A stretch of 64,000 nucleotides of DNA from Dokdonella sp041395345 (GTDB lineage: Bacteria; Pseudomonadota; Gammaproteobacteria; Xanthomonadales; Rhodanobacteraceae): positions 62,001 to 126,000 of the forward strand of contig NZ_JAWLAR010000002.1 in assembly GCF_041395345.1 (NCBI RefSeq), written 5' to 3'. The notes below the pieces were generated by a model that was not told where the DNA came from, did no database searches, and saw nothing but the letters and a program-made list of their open reading frames with translations. Below, piece by piece: positions 10,677 to 19,864 of the stretch. Position numbers and translations under genes: made by a program. The first letter of the stretch is position 1; the number at the start of each line of letters is the position of its first letter.

Positions 10677-11422
10677 CGGGCGCCTGGCTGACCCCGGACT
10701 GGTCCGCACCGGCATGCGTGCATGCTGTCGTGACGACGCGCCGGATGCCGGGCTATTCCCGGCCTCCGTTTGATTCCTGCAACCTCGGCAGTCGCTGTGG
10801 CGACGATGCGCAGGCGGTTGCGGCCAATCGACATGAAATCATCGACACCCTCGGCCTGCCTTCCAGTCCTGCCTGGCTGCATCAGGTCCATGGAATCGGC
10901 GTGGTCCGCGTCGGCAGCGCGTCGGCAAATCCTGCCGAATCAGAACCTGAAGCCGACGCCGCAACCACGCGCGACCCGGGCCGGGTTCTGGCCATTCTTA
11001 CTGCGGACTGCCTGCCTGTCCTGTTCTGTGCGGAGGATGGCAGCGAGGTCTCCGTTGCCCATGCCGGCTGGCGCGGCCTGGCAGCCGGTGTCCTCGAACA
11101 GACCGTTGCCGCCATGCAATCCGCGCCGAACCGGATCCTGGCCTGGATCGGTCCAGCCATCGGGCCGGACTCCTACGAGGTCGGCACGGAGGTCCATGCA
11201 GCGTTCATGCAGTCCGGGCCAGCCGCCGCAAGCGCATTTCAGGCGACCCGGCCAGGCCACTGGTTGTGCGATCTCCCCGCCCTGGCCCGGATGCGATTGC
11301 AGGAGGCGGGCTTGTCCTCGATCGGTGGCGGGGGATTCGACACCCGGACCGACCCACGCTTCTATTCCCATCGACGCGATCGGCGCAGCGGCCGATTTGC
11401 CAGCCTGATCTGGATTTCCTGA
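10673..11422 (+). CDS. pgeF: Peptidoglycan editing factor / purine nucleoside phosphorylase family (YfiH)
   Basis: Member of the YfiH/PgeF (laccase-domain) family, known as a peptidoglycan-editing factor with purine nucleoside phosphorylase-like activity. Family motifs are VTTRRMPGYS, LHQVHGIGVV, ILTADCLPVLF and VAHAGWRGLAAGV; they include the metal-binding His and Cys residues. The GTG start at 10673 gives 249 residues and a 4-nt GTGA overlap with the rluD stop. The frame is open further upstream inside rluD, but that extension has no family similarity. Confidence 0.9.
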   Translation: MTGAWLTPDWSAPACVHAVVTTRRMPGYSRPPFDSCNLGSRCGDDAQAVAANRHEIIDTLGLPSSPAWLHQVHGIGVVRVGSASANPAESEPEADAATTRDPGRVLAILTADCLPVLFCAEDGSEVSVAHAGWRGLAAGVLEQTVAAMQSAPNRILAWIGPAIGPDSYEVGTEVHAAFMQSGPAAASAFQATRPGHWLCDLPALARMRLQEAGLSSIGGGGFDTRTDPRFYSHRRDRRSGRFASLIWIS

Positions 11423-11590
11423 CTGCTCCGCTGGAAGTTCTTCCGAGGGCAGCGAGGGCCGTGCCGCGGATCCAGTCCAGCCCTGAGGCGACGCAGGACA
11501 CGTGGCATGGCCTTTCTGTGACTCCGTGCCAGTCTTGCCTGCCGCGCAGGCGTAGGCTGGAAACTCGCTTCGGATTGACAGGGGAAGCTC

Positions 11591-12616
11591 ATGGACAGCC
11601 GATTCGCATGTCTGTTTCTGAGTCTGGCCGCCGCAACGGCGGGTGCCGCAGAAGTGACCGTCCAGAACGATTCGCTTACGGATTTCTCGACCGGCATTGT
11701 GCAGGCCGGTTTCGTTGCCAACGAAAAAGGCGCGAGCTGGCTGACCTCGCCGTGCACGGGGAACATCGTTGCCGCCCAGATCTTCTGGCGCTCCCTCTCC
11801 GGAAACACGGGCAAGCTGCTCGGCGGATCGATCGACATCCATCGCGCCGGCACCTATCCCGAACCCGGCGTCCTCGCCGAACAGATTGCCGGGCCCGTGC
11901 TCACCGACGGCGTGCTCAACGAGTATCGCTATCTCGACGACAACAGCACGATTCCACTCTCGGTACCGGTCGTGACCAACGAAACCGTTGTTGTGGCCTA
12001 TCGCTTCGCCGAGGCGCCAACAGCCAGCGGTCCCAGCCTGGTCAATGACACCAATGGCATCCAGGCCGGCCGCAATGCGATATACGCGAATCTTGGTGGC
12101 GGCATTTTCGTCTGGGCGTCGTCGGAAACCTTTGGCGTGTCCGGCGACTGGGTCATTCGCGCCGTTGTCGATTGCCAGTCGAGCGGTAGCGAGGCCGACG
12201 TTTCGGCCACGATCACGACCACACCCGATCTCTACACGCCGGGTGCAGCACTCAGCCACAGCATGACGATTGCCAACATCGGCCCGGCGGACGCGCCGAG
12301 CGTCATCGTTTTCGACGCCTTCCCGGCCACCTACACCGGCGTCACCTGGAGTTGCGCGGCCAGCGCAGGCGCCAATTGCACCTCCGGTGGCAGTGGCAAC
12401 ATTTCCCAATCCGTCAGCCTGCCCGCCGGCTCGCAGGTGGCCTATACGGTGAACGCGACCATCGTGGCCAACGCCATGGGCGTTCTTTCCAATACCGTGA
12501 CCGCAGTAGTCAATGCGCCGAATACCGATCCAGACTCGTCAAACAACGCCGCGACCGCCAATACGGCGCCGCTGTCGGACAGGATCTTTGCCAGCGGCTT
12601 CGAATCGCAGCCTTGA
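11591..12616 (+). CDS. Secreted DUF11-domain protein with C-terminal IFxSGFE tail
   Basis: Predicted exported protein of 341 residues. A signal peptide (MDSRFACLFLSLAAATAGAA) is followed by a beta-rich region of unknown fold. A DUF11-type domain follows (residues about 195-310, with IANIGPADAP, LPAGSQVAYTVNA and DPDSSNNAATA). The protein ends in DRIFASGFESQP, a tail shared with two other exported proteins in this window (45137-45874 and 51505-53667). The ATG has GGGGAAGCTC just upstream. Function unknown; cell-surface or type II-secreted is the most likely fate. Confidence 0.7.
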   Translation: MDSRFACLFLSLAAATAGAAEVTVQNDSLTDFSTGIVQAGFVANEKGASWLTSPCTGNIVAAQIFWRSLSGNTGKLLGGSIDIHRAGTYPEPGVLAEQIAGPVLTDGVLNEYRYLDDNSTIPLSVPVVTNETVVVAYRFAEAPTASGPSLVNDTNGIQAGRNAIYANLGGGIFVWASSETFGVSGDWVIRAVVDCQSSGSEADVSATITTTPDLYTPGAALSHSMTIANIGPADAPSVIVFDAFPATYTGVTWSCAASAGANCTSGGSGNISQSVSLPAGSQVAYTVNATIVANAMGVLSNTVTAVVNAPNTDPDSSNNAATANTAPLSDRIFASGFESQP

Positions 12617-12726
12617 GTGCATGCGAAAGGCCAAGCCTGGCGGGGACACATGACCCGAATACTTTGCCTTAACGGCCTGCGCAGACTAATCTTGTACGTC
12701 GCATCCCGCGCCCATCGAACGACGGC

Positions 12727-14163
12727 ATGAGCAAACAATACGCACTGGTAATTGACGATGAGCGGGATATCCGCGAGCTGCTGACCCTGACTTTGGGCCG
12801 CATGGGCCTGATCGTGGAAACCGCTGCAACCGTCAGCGAGGCCAAGCAGCGCCTTGCGGAATCCCGCTATGCCCTGTGCTTCACCGACATGCGCCTGCCC
12901 GACGGCACCGGCCATGAGGTCATTGAGCTGATCGCGGCCCAGTATCCGGATACGCCCGTCGCCATGATCACGGCCTACGGCAACGTCGATGCAGCCGTGG
13001 TCGCACTCAAGGCGGGCGCCTTCGATTTTGTTTCCAAGCCCGTTGATATCAACGTCCTGCGCCGCCTCGTGCAGACCGCCCTGCGCCTGTCCGAGGAAAA
13101 AAAGGCCAGCGTGGATGCCTACAGTGCCAAGCTGGTCGGCGATTCGGAGCCGATGAAGGAACTGCGCGCTACGATCGCCAAGGTCGCCCGCAGCCAGGCT
13201 CCGGTCTATGTGGCCGGCGAATCCGGTGTCGGCAAGGAGCTGGCCTCGCGCCTGATCCACGAGCTGGGCCCGCGCGCTTCGGCGGCCTTTGTCCCGGTCA
13301 ACTGCGGCGCGATTCCGTCGGAACTGATGGAAAGCGAATTCTTCGGCCATCGCAAGGGCAGCTTCACCGGCGCGCATGCCGACAAGGAAGGGCTTTTCCA
13401 GGCCGCCGATGGAGGCACCCTGTTTCTTGACGAAGTCGCCGAGCTGCCCCTGCACATGCAGGTCAAGCTGCTGCGCGTGATCCAGGAAAAGGCAGTCCGA
13501 CCGATCGGCGCGCGCGCCGAGGTTGCGGTGGACGTGCGCATCCTCTCGGCCACGCACAAGAATCTGGCCCGACTCGTCGACCTGGGATCATTCCGCCAGG
13601 ATCTGTTCTACCGGATCAATGTCATCGAATTGCGCGTACCGCCCCTGCGCGAACGCCGCGATGACATTCCGCTGCTCGCCGGACGCATTCTGGAGCGCCT
13701 CGGCCGCGAGTCCGATCGCGCACCGGCGCGACTCACACCGGACGCACTCAAGGCACTTTGCGCCTACGAATTCCCCGGCAATGTGCGCGAGCTCGAAAAC
13801 ATCCTCGAGCGTGCCGTCGCGCTCTGCGAAGATGGCTCGATCAGCGCCGATGACATGCGCCTGATTGCGCGCGCACCGGCCGCACAAACCAGCGGCCCCG
13901 GCGAAACGGCCATGCCGACACGTCCGGCCGCCGCCGCCCACCACGCACCGGCGCGTCCGCGCGAAGGCGAAGCCCAGCCCGGCATCATGCTGCCCGATTC
14001 CGCCTACAGCGGTGATCTCGCCGCCACCGTGGCCGAAACCGAGCGTGCGGTGATCACCAAGGCGCTTGAGGCGACGCGCTGGAACCGCACCGCAGCCGCC
14101 AAGCAACTGGGCCTGACCCTGCGCCAGCTTCGCTATCGCCTGGAAAAACTCGGCATCGAATAA
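12727..14163 (+). CDS. pilR: PilR-type sigma-54-dependent response regulator
   Basis: NtrC-family activator of type IV pilin genes and partner of PilS. The receiver domain (1-120) has Asp54 in CFTDMRLPDG and Lys in VSKPVD. The AAA+ domain has Walker A GESGVGKE (164-171), the sigma-54 contact loop as GSFTGA rather than the usual GAFTGA (211-216), and Walker B GGTLFLDE. The C-terminal Fis-type helix-turn-helix is NRTAAAKQLGLTLRQLRYRL. A linker rich in Ala and Pro (near 390-420) separates AAA+ and HTH. The next gene upstream on the same strand is unrelated. Confidence 0.92.
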   Translation: MSKQYALVIDDERDIRELLTLTLGRMGLIVETAATVSEAKQRLAESRYALCFTDMRLPDGTGHEVIELIAAQYPDTPVAMITAYGNVDAAVVALKAGAFDFVSKPVDINVLRRLVQTALRLSEEKKASVDAYSAKLVGDSEPMKELRATIAKVARSQAPVYVAGESGVGKELASRLIHELGPRASAAFVPVNCGAIPSELMESEFFGHRKGSFTGAHADKEGLFQAADGGTLFLDEVAELPLHMQVKLLRVIQEKAVRPIGARAEVAVDVRILSATHKNLARLVDLGSFRQDLFYRINVIELRVPPLRERRDDIPLLAGRILERLGRESDRAPARLTPDALKALCAYEFPGNVRELENILERAVALCEDGSISADDMRLIARAPAAQTSGPGETAMPTRPAAAAHHAPARPREGEAQPGIMLPDSAYSGDLAATVAETERAVITKALEATRWNRTAAAKQLGLTLRQLRYRLEKLGIE

Positions 14164-14282
14164 CCGATCGCCCCCGGGCTTTGCTTCTGCGGCCTGGAGT
14201 CCTGCTCGCGTCGTCCGTGCCATGCCCTGGCCATGACAGGCAGGCAGTTGCGCGAAAACAGGGGTATCATGTGCACCGTTAC
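14164..14282. other. Upstream region of gcvP riboswitch
   Basis: Gap between pilR and the riboswitch. A TATCAT at 14265-14270 could be a -10 element placing transcription initiation just before the aptamer, but no well-spaced -35 is visible. Confidence 0.3.
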
Positions 14283-14472
14283 ACGCGGTGGGAGAAGTGG
14301 GCCAGACCCACTGCCGAAGGCGCAACGCCCGTAATCGCTCAGGCCCCGATACCTCCGCGCGCAGACAACTCTGGAGAGACCGGCAGCCGGCATCGGCACA
14401 GTCCGGCGCCGAAGGGGCAAAAAGCGTTGCCGCGGCACGCTTTCAAACTCTCAGGCAAAAGGACAGAGGGGC
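14283..14472 (+). promoter_or_regulatory. Tandem glycine riboswitch
   Basis: Two consecutive glycine aptamers upstream of gcvP. Aptamer 1 (about 14283-14362) has GGTGGGAGAAGTGGGCCAG and GCCGAAGGCGCAACGCCC with CTCAGGCCCCGATACC. Aptamer 2 (about 14363-14472) has ACTCTGGAGAGACCGGC, CGCCGAAGGGGCAAA and CTCAGGCAAAAGGACAGAGGG. These are the conserved cores of the glycine class. In the family, glycine binding usually turns on glycine-cleavage genes, which fits the gene downstream. Confidence 0.93.
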
Positions 14473-14478
14473 GCCCAC

Positions 14479-14494
14479 CGTGCGGCTTCGCACG
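14479..14494 (+). promoter_or_regulatory. Hairpin after glycine aptamers (possible expression platform)
   Basis: CGTGCG (14479-14484) pairs with CGCACG (14489-14494) across a GCTT loop, between the second aptamer and the gcvP ATG at 14516. There is no clear T-run, so translational control is as likely as termination. That it is the switching element is inference. Confidence 0.4.
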
Positions 14495-14515
14495 TGACTT
14501 TCGGACGCCTTCATC

Positions 14516-17386
14516 ATGACCCAGCCAGCCTCGTCTTCCCTTTTCGATCTCGAACATCACTCGGCCTTTGTCGAGCGCCATATCGGGCCCAACGACACCG
14601 AAATCGAGCACATGCTCAAGTTCATCGGGCGCGATTCGCTCGAGGCGATGATGGCCGCCATCGTGCCGGGCAAGATCAAGTCGCCGGCACCACTGGCCTT
14701 GCCGGCATCGGTCACCGAGGTCGAGGCACTGGCCAAGATCCGCAAGATCGCAAACAGGAACGAGGTCTTCCGCAGCTTCATCGGACAGGGCTACTACGGC
14801 ACCCATACGCCGAACGTCATCCTGCGCAACATCCTCGAGAACCCGGCCTGGTACACCGCCTACACGCCGTATCAGGCCGAGATCTCGCAAGGCCGGATGG
14901 AGGCGCTGATCAATTTCCAGACCATGGTCGCCGACCTGACCGGCATGGAAATCGCCAACGCCTCGCTGCTCGACGAGGCGACCGCGGCGGCAGAGGCGAT
15001 GACCCTGGCCAGGCGTTCCTCGAAATCGAAGTCGAACGTTTTCTATGTCTCCAGCGCCGTGCACCCGCAGACGCTCGAAGTCGTGCGCACCCGCGCCGAC
15101 GGTCTCGACATCGAACTGCACGTTGGCGACGACGCGGATGCCGCACATGTCGACAGCTTCGGCGTGCTGCTGCAGTACCCCAACACGTTTGGCCAGATCA
15201 ACGACTACGCCGCGCTTGCCGATGCCGTGCACGGTCGCGGCGCGCTCGTCGCAGTCGCCACCGATCTGCTTGCCCTGACCCTGATTCGCGCCCCCGGTGC
15301 CTGGGGTGCCGACATCGTCATCGGCAACAGTCAGCGCTTCGGCGTGCCGTTCGGATTCGGCGGCCCGCACGCCGCGTTCATGGCCTGCCGCGATGCCTAC
15401 AAGCGCTCCATGCCCGGGCGCCTGATCGGCGTCTCGATCGATGCCGAAGGCAAGCCCGCCTATCGCCTCACCCTGCAGACGCGCGAGCAGCATATTCGCC
15501 GCGAGAAGGCTACCTCGAACATCTGCACCGCACAGGTGCTGCTCGCCGTCATGGCCAGCATGTATGCGGTTTACCACGGGCCCGACGGCCTCACCCGCAT
15601 CGCCCGTCGCACGCACCGGCTGGCCGCCATCCTGGCTGGCGTGCTGCGCAAGGCCGGCCTGACCGTGGGACCGGACTTCTTCGACACCCTGCACGTCGTC
15701 GGCGTCGACGCCGCGGCCTTGCACGCCAAAGCACGAGCCGCACGGATCAACCTGCGCGCCATCGACGCGAACAGCGTCGGCATCAGCGTGGATGAAACCA
15801 CCACGCGCGCCGACCTGGAGGCCCTGGCCGCCGTGTTCGGCACCTCGATCGGCGATATCGACGCCGTCGACCGTTCAACCCCAGACGCCCTGCCCGGCGG
15901 CCTGCTTCGCGAACAGCCGTTCCTGCAGCATCCGGTGTTCAACACGCATCACAGCGAGCACGAACTGTTGCGCTACATGCGCGCGCTGGCGGACAAGGAC
16001 CTGGCCATGGACCGAACCATGATCCCGCTCGGTTCGTGCACGATGAAGCTCAACGGCACCGCCGAGATGATTCCGGTCACCTGGCCGGAATTCGCCAACA
16101 TCCATCCGCTCGCCCCGGCCGACCAGGCCGAGGGCTACAAGCAGCTGATCGACGAGCTCGAAGCGATGCTGGTCGAGATCACCGGCTATGACGCCGTCAG
16201 CCTGCAGCCCAACTCGGGCGCCCAGGGCGAGTTTGCCGGTCTGCTCGCCATCCGTGCCTGGCATCGCTCGCGCGGTGAGGGCCATCGCGATGTCTGCCTG
16301 ATTCCCGAATCGGCGCATGGCACCAACCCGGCTTCGGCGCAGATGTGCGGCATGACCGTCGTGGTCACACGATGCGACAAGGACGGCAATGTCGATGTCG
16401 ATGACATTCGTGCCCAGGCCGAGAAATATTCCGATCGACTCGCCGCGCTGATGATCACCTATCCCTCGACGCACGGCGTATTCGAGGAAGATGTCGTCGC
16501 GATCTGCGAAGCGGTGCACGCACATGGCGGCCAGGTCTACACCGACGGCGCCAACCTCAATGCCCTGGTCGGACTGGCCAAGCCCGGCAAGTGGGGATCG
16601 GATGTCTCCCACCTCAATCTGCACAAGACATTCTGCATCCCGCATGGCGGTGGTGGCCCCGGCGTCGGCCCGTGCGCCGTCAAGGCGCATCTGGCCGAGT
16701 TCCTTCCGCGCACCCTCGGCAATGAAGGAGCGGTCGGCATGGTCAGCGCAGCCAGTTTCGGCAGCGCCAGCATTCTGCCGATCTCGTGGATGTACATCAC
16801 CCTGATGGGCACGGCCGGATTGCGCAAGGCGACCCAGGTCGCCCTGCTCAATGCGAACTACATCGCCAGACGTCTGGAGCCGCACTACAAGACGCTCTAT
16901 ACCGGCCGCAACGGCCTCGTCGCCCACGAATGCATCCTCGACCTGCGCCCGATCAAGGATGCCACCGGCATTGGCGCGGAAGATGTCGCCAAGCGTCTGA
17001 TCGATTTCGGCTTCCACGCACCGACCCTGAGTTTTCCGGTCGCCGGCACGCTCATGGTCGAGCCCACGGAAAGCGAATCGCTGCATGAACTGGATCGGTT
17101 CATCGACGCGATGATCGAGATCCGCGAGGAAATCCGCGCCGTCGAGGACGGCAAGCTCGATCGCGAAGACAATCCGCTCAAGCATGCACCGCACACCGCG
17201 ACGATGGTGACAGGCAGCGAATGGACGCACGGCTACCCACGCGAGCTGGCTGCTTTCCCGTTGCCCGTACTCAAGCAGCAGAAGTACTGGCCGCCGGTCG
17301 CCCGCGTCGACAATGTCTACGGCGACAAGAACATCATGTGCGCCTGCATTCCCATCGACGCCTACAAGGATGAAGCGGAGGCCTGA
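14516..17386 (+). CDS. gcvP: Glycine dehydrogenase (decarboxylating), P protein
   Basis: Pyridoxal-phosphate P protein of the glycine cleavage system, which decarboxylates glycine and passes the aminomethyl group to lipoyl-GcvH. The 956-residue fused form has both halves: the N-terminal half with EISQGRMEALINFQTM and QRFGVPFGFGGPHAAF, and the C-terminal half with LNLHKTFCIPHGGGGPGVGP. The PLP lysine is near residue 704. It stands alone here, with no gcvT or gcvH adjacent, behind a tandem glycine riboswitch. The ribosome binding site is weak, compatible with control at translation. Confidence 0.96.
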   Translation: MTQPASSSLFDLEHHSAFVERHIGPNDTEIEHMLKFIGRDSLEAMMAAIVPGKIKSPAPLALPASVTEVEALAKIRKIANRNEVFRSFIGQGYYGTHTPNVILRNILENPAWYTAYTPYQAEISQGRMEALINFQTMVADLTGMEIANASLLDEATAAAEAMTLARRSSKSKSNVFYVSSAVHPQTLEVVRTRADGLDIELHVGDDADAAHVDSFGVLLQYPNTFGQINDYAALADAVHGRGALVAVATDLLALTLIRAPGAWGADIVIGNSQRFGVPFGFGGPHAAFMACRDAYKRSMPGRLIGVSIDAEGKPAYRLTLQTREQHIRREKATSNICTAQVLLAVMASMYAVYHGPDGLTRIARRTHRLAAILAGVLRKAGLTVGPDFFDTLHVVGVDAAALHAKARAARINLRAIDANSVGISVDETTTRADLEALAAVFGTSIGDIDAVDRSTPDALPGGLLREQPFLQHPVFNTHHSEHELLRYMRALADKDLAMDRTMIPLGSCTMKLNGTAEMIPVTWPEFANIHPLAPADQAEGYKQLIDELEAMLVEITGYDAVSLQPNSGAQGEFAGLLAIRAWHRSRGEGHRDVCLIPESAHGTNPASAQMCGMTVVVTRCDKDGNVDVDDIRAQAEKYSDRLAALMITYPSTHGVFEEDVVAICEAVHAHGGQVYTDGANLNALVGLAKPGKWGSDVSHLNLHKTFCIPHGGGGPGVGPCAVKAHLAEFLPRTLGNEGAVGMVSAASFGSASILPISWMYITLMGTAGLRKATQVALLNANYIARRLEPHYKTLYTGRNGLVAHECILDLRPIKDATGIGAEDVAKRLIDFGFHAPTLSFPVAGTLMVEPTESESLHELDRFIDAMIEIREEIRAVEDGKLDREDNPLKHAPHTATMVTGSEWTHGYPRELAAFPLPVLKQQKYWPPVARVDNVYGDKNIMCACIPIDAYKDEAEA

Positions 17387-17567
17387 TCCGCACCGCGTAT
17401 TGCGCTGATCGAATCGCATCGCGACCTGGCCCCTCCGGACGATCATGCGGCAACGCCGTTTCCACAGGGGCGAGTCTCAAAGGGTGTTTACAAAACTCTG
17501 GCATTTTCAGGGGCCAGATTTCCAACGAGGCCTGCGTTTGGCGCGCCGTGTTTGCCAATTTCAAAGT
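17387..17567. other. Gap after gcvP
   Basis: No gene or clear terminator seen between gcvP and the long inverted repeat that begins near 17568. Confidence 0.4.
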
Positions 17568-18330
17568 GCTTTCACACGCCTTCGGCGCGCGAGTCACTTC
17601 TCTTTGATTGGCCACTGCGCCGCAGGAGCGGCGCGAACAGCGCAGCTGGCCCGAAGGGCGGAGGGCAGGAGCCCGACGTAAAGAGAAGTAACCAAGAGAA
17701 AGGCCACCCCGACGCAGCGGTCTCCGGGCTTCCTGCCCTCCGACTGCGCGGCGCGGCTCCGGAGGTTCACTGACAGCACCTCCCTGTGCTGGCAGCGAAC
17801 TGGCTCGCATCCATGCGAGCCACCCTGCGGGCTTTCCCTACGCCCCACCGCCGCTACATAGGGGCCCCATTCACTGCGCTTCCTGCGCAGCCAAGACGAA
17901 GCAGACTCCCGCGAATTCCGTATTTGCGTTTGGCCTGTGCATTTCCTTCTCCCACGCTGCGGGGGAAGGTGCCGAAGACGGATGGGGGGGCTTTGCTTTT
18001 GCTTTGGCGCGCACGATGCGCGCTATATGGGTCCCGTCGCACGTGGCGAGGCTGCGCAGGAATTGTCCGAAGGATGGCCCACAGGACGTGGGCCAGTTTG
18101 CTGCCAGTCCATGGATGGACTGTCAGCGAACCCCGGAGCAGGCTCGTGCACCTGAAGCACAGGGACTGTGCGTAAGGCGCGTGCGTGGGGTGGCCTTCTC
18201 TTGACTCCGGGCTCCTGCCCTACGCCCTGCGGGCCGGCTGCGCCGTTCGCGCTGCTCCTGCAGCGCAGTGGTTACTTTTCTCTTGGCCACTCAAGAGAAA
18301 GTAACTCGCGCGCCGAAGGCGTGTGAAAGC
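17568..18330. repeat. Long near-palindromic intergenic element, about 760 bp
   Basis: The left arm from 17568 (GCTTTCACACGCCTTCGGCG then CGCGAGTCACTTCTC) reads as the reverse complement of the right arm ending at 18330 (CGCCGAAGGCGTGTGAAAGC). Pairing continues inward through CTGCGCCGCAGGAGCGGCGC against the 18240-18270 segment, GGGCAGGAGCCCG (about 17667) against CGGGCTCCTGCCC (about 18208), and GGCCACCCCGACGC against GCGTGGGGTGGCC. The arms diverge but stay recognisable to about 17870 and 18020. The centre holds a REP-like CTTCTCCCACGCTGCGGGGG element. Short frames here are repeat-derived, not genes. Confidence 0.8.
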
Positions 18331-18535
18331 TTTGCTCTATCAACTCAAGGCAGACCCAATAAGTAAACACCCGCTCAGACTCGCCCGCTCTTGCGCTCCT
18401 GCGCTCTCGCGCAACAAATCAAACCGATCAACATCAATGCGGGAGAGTCCGAGACCCTCCCCTGCAAGCGGGAAGGCTTAGAGACGCATCTTCAATTCAG
18501 GTTCGGCCAGTACCGGCGTGACCTGCTTGCCTGAA
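18331..18535. other. Gap between long repeat and mipA-like gene
   Basis: No gene, terminator or recognisable site seen. The sequence is ordinary, with no repeated motif. Confidence 0.4.
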
Positions 18536-19426
18536 CTAGTGAATTTTCCCGAACGAATGCGAGAAGCCGAGGAACACACTCGGCAGGCCATTGCGCGCAC
18601 TCGGATCGACCAGTGGACTGTCGAGGATGTCGTCACTCAGCCACTGGTATTGAAGTCCGCCAAAGAACAGCCAGTTCTTCGGCATCGTGCGCAGAAAGGT
18701 CACGCCGAGGTTGGGCACGATGGCGGAACCGGGCTGGTAGCTCGGTACACCGGCGGCCACTTCCTGCGGCAGCGTGCCGTAGTAATAGTCGCTGAGATCG
18801 TTCGACCAGTAGCTGACTCCGACACTCGGAATGAGCGCGCCGCCCCACCAGTCGAATGCGGCCTGGTACAGAAGCGCGATCTCGTAACCGTCGCTGGCAT
18901 TCGAAACATCCGCCTTTGCGGTCAGGCTCAGCTTGCCCCATTCCGACGATGAGTACGACGCTCCGAATCCTGCGTCGAGCTCGTTCTTCCGGTTGACCAG
19001 CAGGTCGCGATCGATACCGACTTCGGCAAGCTCGCTGGCACTCAGGTCATCCGCGTCCCAACCGTCGAGCCGGGCCGAGAGCAGTGCATCGAGGGCGAAG
19101 CCGTTGTGCTTGACCAGGTGCACGCCGCCGCTGATGCCGGTGATGAATACGCGCTCTCCGACGTAGCCCACGGTAGGTACCACATAGATTCTGGCATCCT
19201 CGCCGAGCAGGATGCCCTTGGTGACCAGCATGCCGACACCGAGCGAAATTCCGTCCGGCGTGACCTTCTTCAGGAACTCGGGCTGCCCACCGGCATCGAC
19301 CTCGGTGGTCGGGTTGTCCACCACTTCGGTCGGCGCGACCGCAGAAACACTCTCCTCCTGCGCGTGCGCGAACAGCGGGTTTGCCAGCAGGCAGGAGGTC
19401 GCTAGCAGCACTGTGAATTGTTTCAT
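18536..19426 (-). CDS. MipA/OmpV-family outer membrane protein
   Basis: Predicted outer-membrane beta-barrel of about 296 residues. The ATG at 19426 gives a signal peptide (MKQFTVLLATSCLLANPLFA then HAQEES). An acidic linker follows, then alternating strands rich in aromatic residues (VGYVGERVFITGISGG, PSVGVSYWSNDLSDYYYG), ending in FLGFSHSFGKIH. The pattern and ending fit the MipA/OmpV scaffold family, whose members bind murein enzymes or act as porin-like proteins. The reading frame continues upstream of 19426 without a signal, so that part is not used. Exact role unknown. Confidence 0.75.
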   Translation of the reverse strand: MKQFTVLLATSCLLANPLFAHAQEESVSAVAPTEVVDNPTTEVDAGGQPEFLKKVTPDGISLGVGMLVTKGILLGEDARIYVVPTVGYVGERVFITGISGGVHLVKHNGFALDALLSARLDGWDADDLSASELAEVGIDRDLLVNRKNELDAGFGASYSSSEWGKLSLTAKADVSNASDGYEIALLYQAAFDWWGGALIPSVGVSYWSNDLSDYYYGTLPQEVAAGVPSYQPGSAIVPNLGVTFLRTMPKNWLFFGGLQYQWLSDDILDSPLVDPSARNGLPSVFLGFSHSFGKIH

Positions 19427-19590
19427 CAGGGAAACCTGGTTCGAGGTGAAGGGAAAAAGCGACCGCGGCGGGTTGGCAGAATGCGACGAGATGCCGGCCT
19501 CTTGCAAGCTCGACGATGGGTGACGCTGCCTCGGCACGCGGGATTCATGCGAATGCCATGCCCGGCCGAATGCATCGACGCGTTGCCGAC

Positions 19591-19857
19591 TCAGCGCGTA
19601 TAGAAGCCGCTCAGCGATTGCCCCTCGACCTCCTCGCGCTCCACGCCGGTAACGCGGGCGCCATCCGGACCGTGCTGCAACCACTGTTCCAGCGCGCTCA
19701 GCGATTCCTCCTCGCCTTCGGCGAGCACCTCGACGCGGCCGTCACGCAGGTTGCGTGCATAGCCACAGATACCCAGGTGCAGTGCCTGGGCACGCGTGCT
19801 CGCACGGAAATAGACGCCTTGCACGCGTCCGGAAACATGGAAGCGGGCGCAGGCCAT
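19591..19857 (-). CDS. acyP: Acylphosphatase
   Basis: Small enzyme (88 residues) that hydrolyses acyl phosphates. The family signature is complete: FHVSGRVQGVYFRAST with the phosphate-binding Arg near 18, and GYARNLRDGRVEV with the catalytic Asn near 36. The ATG at 19857 is chosen because it gives the standard N-terminus; the frame runs upstream without family similarity. It lies 7 bp downstream of the TlpA-like gene on the same strand, so probably the same transcript. Confidence 0.92.
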   Translation of the reverse strand: MACARFHVSGRVQGVYFRASTRAQALHLGICGYARNLRDGRVEVLAEGEEESLSALEQWLQHGPDGARVTGVEREEVEGQSLSGFYTR

Positions 19858-19864
19858 GACGCTA

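Noticed and set aside
17445..18204. Several frames of 60-130 codons on both strands
   Set aside because: They all fall in the long inverted repeat and mirror one another; composition follows the repeat.
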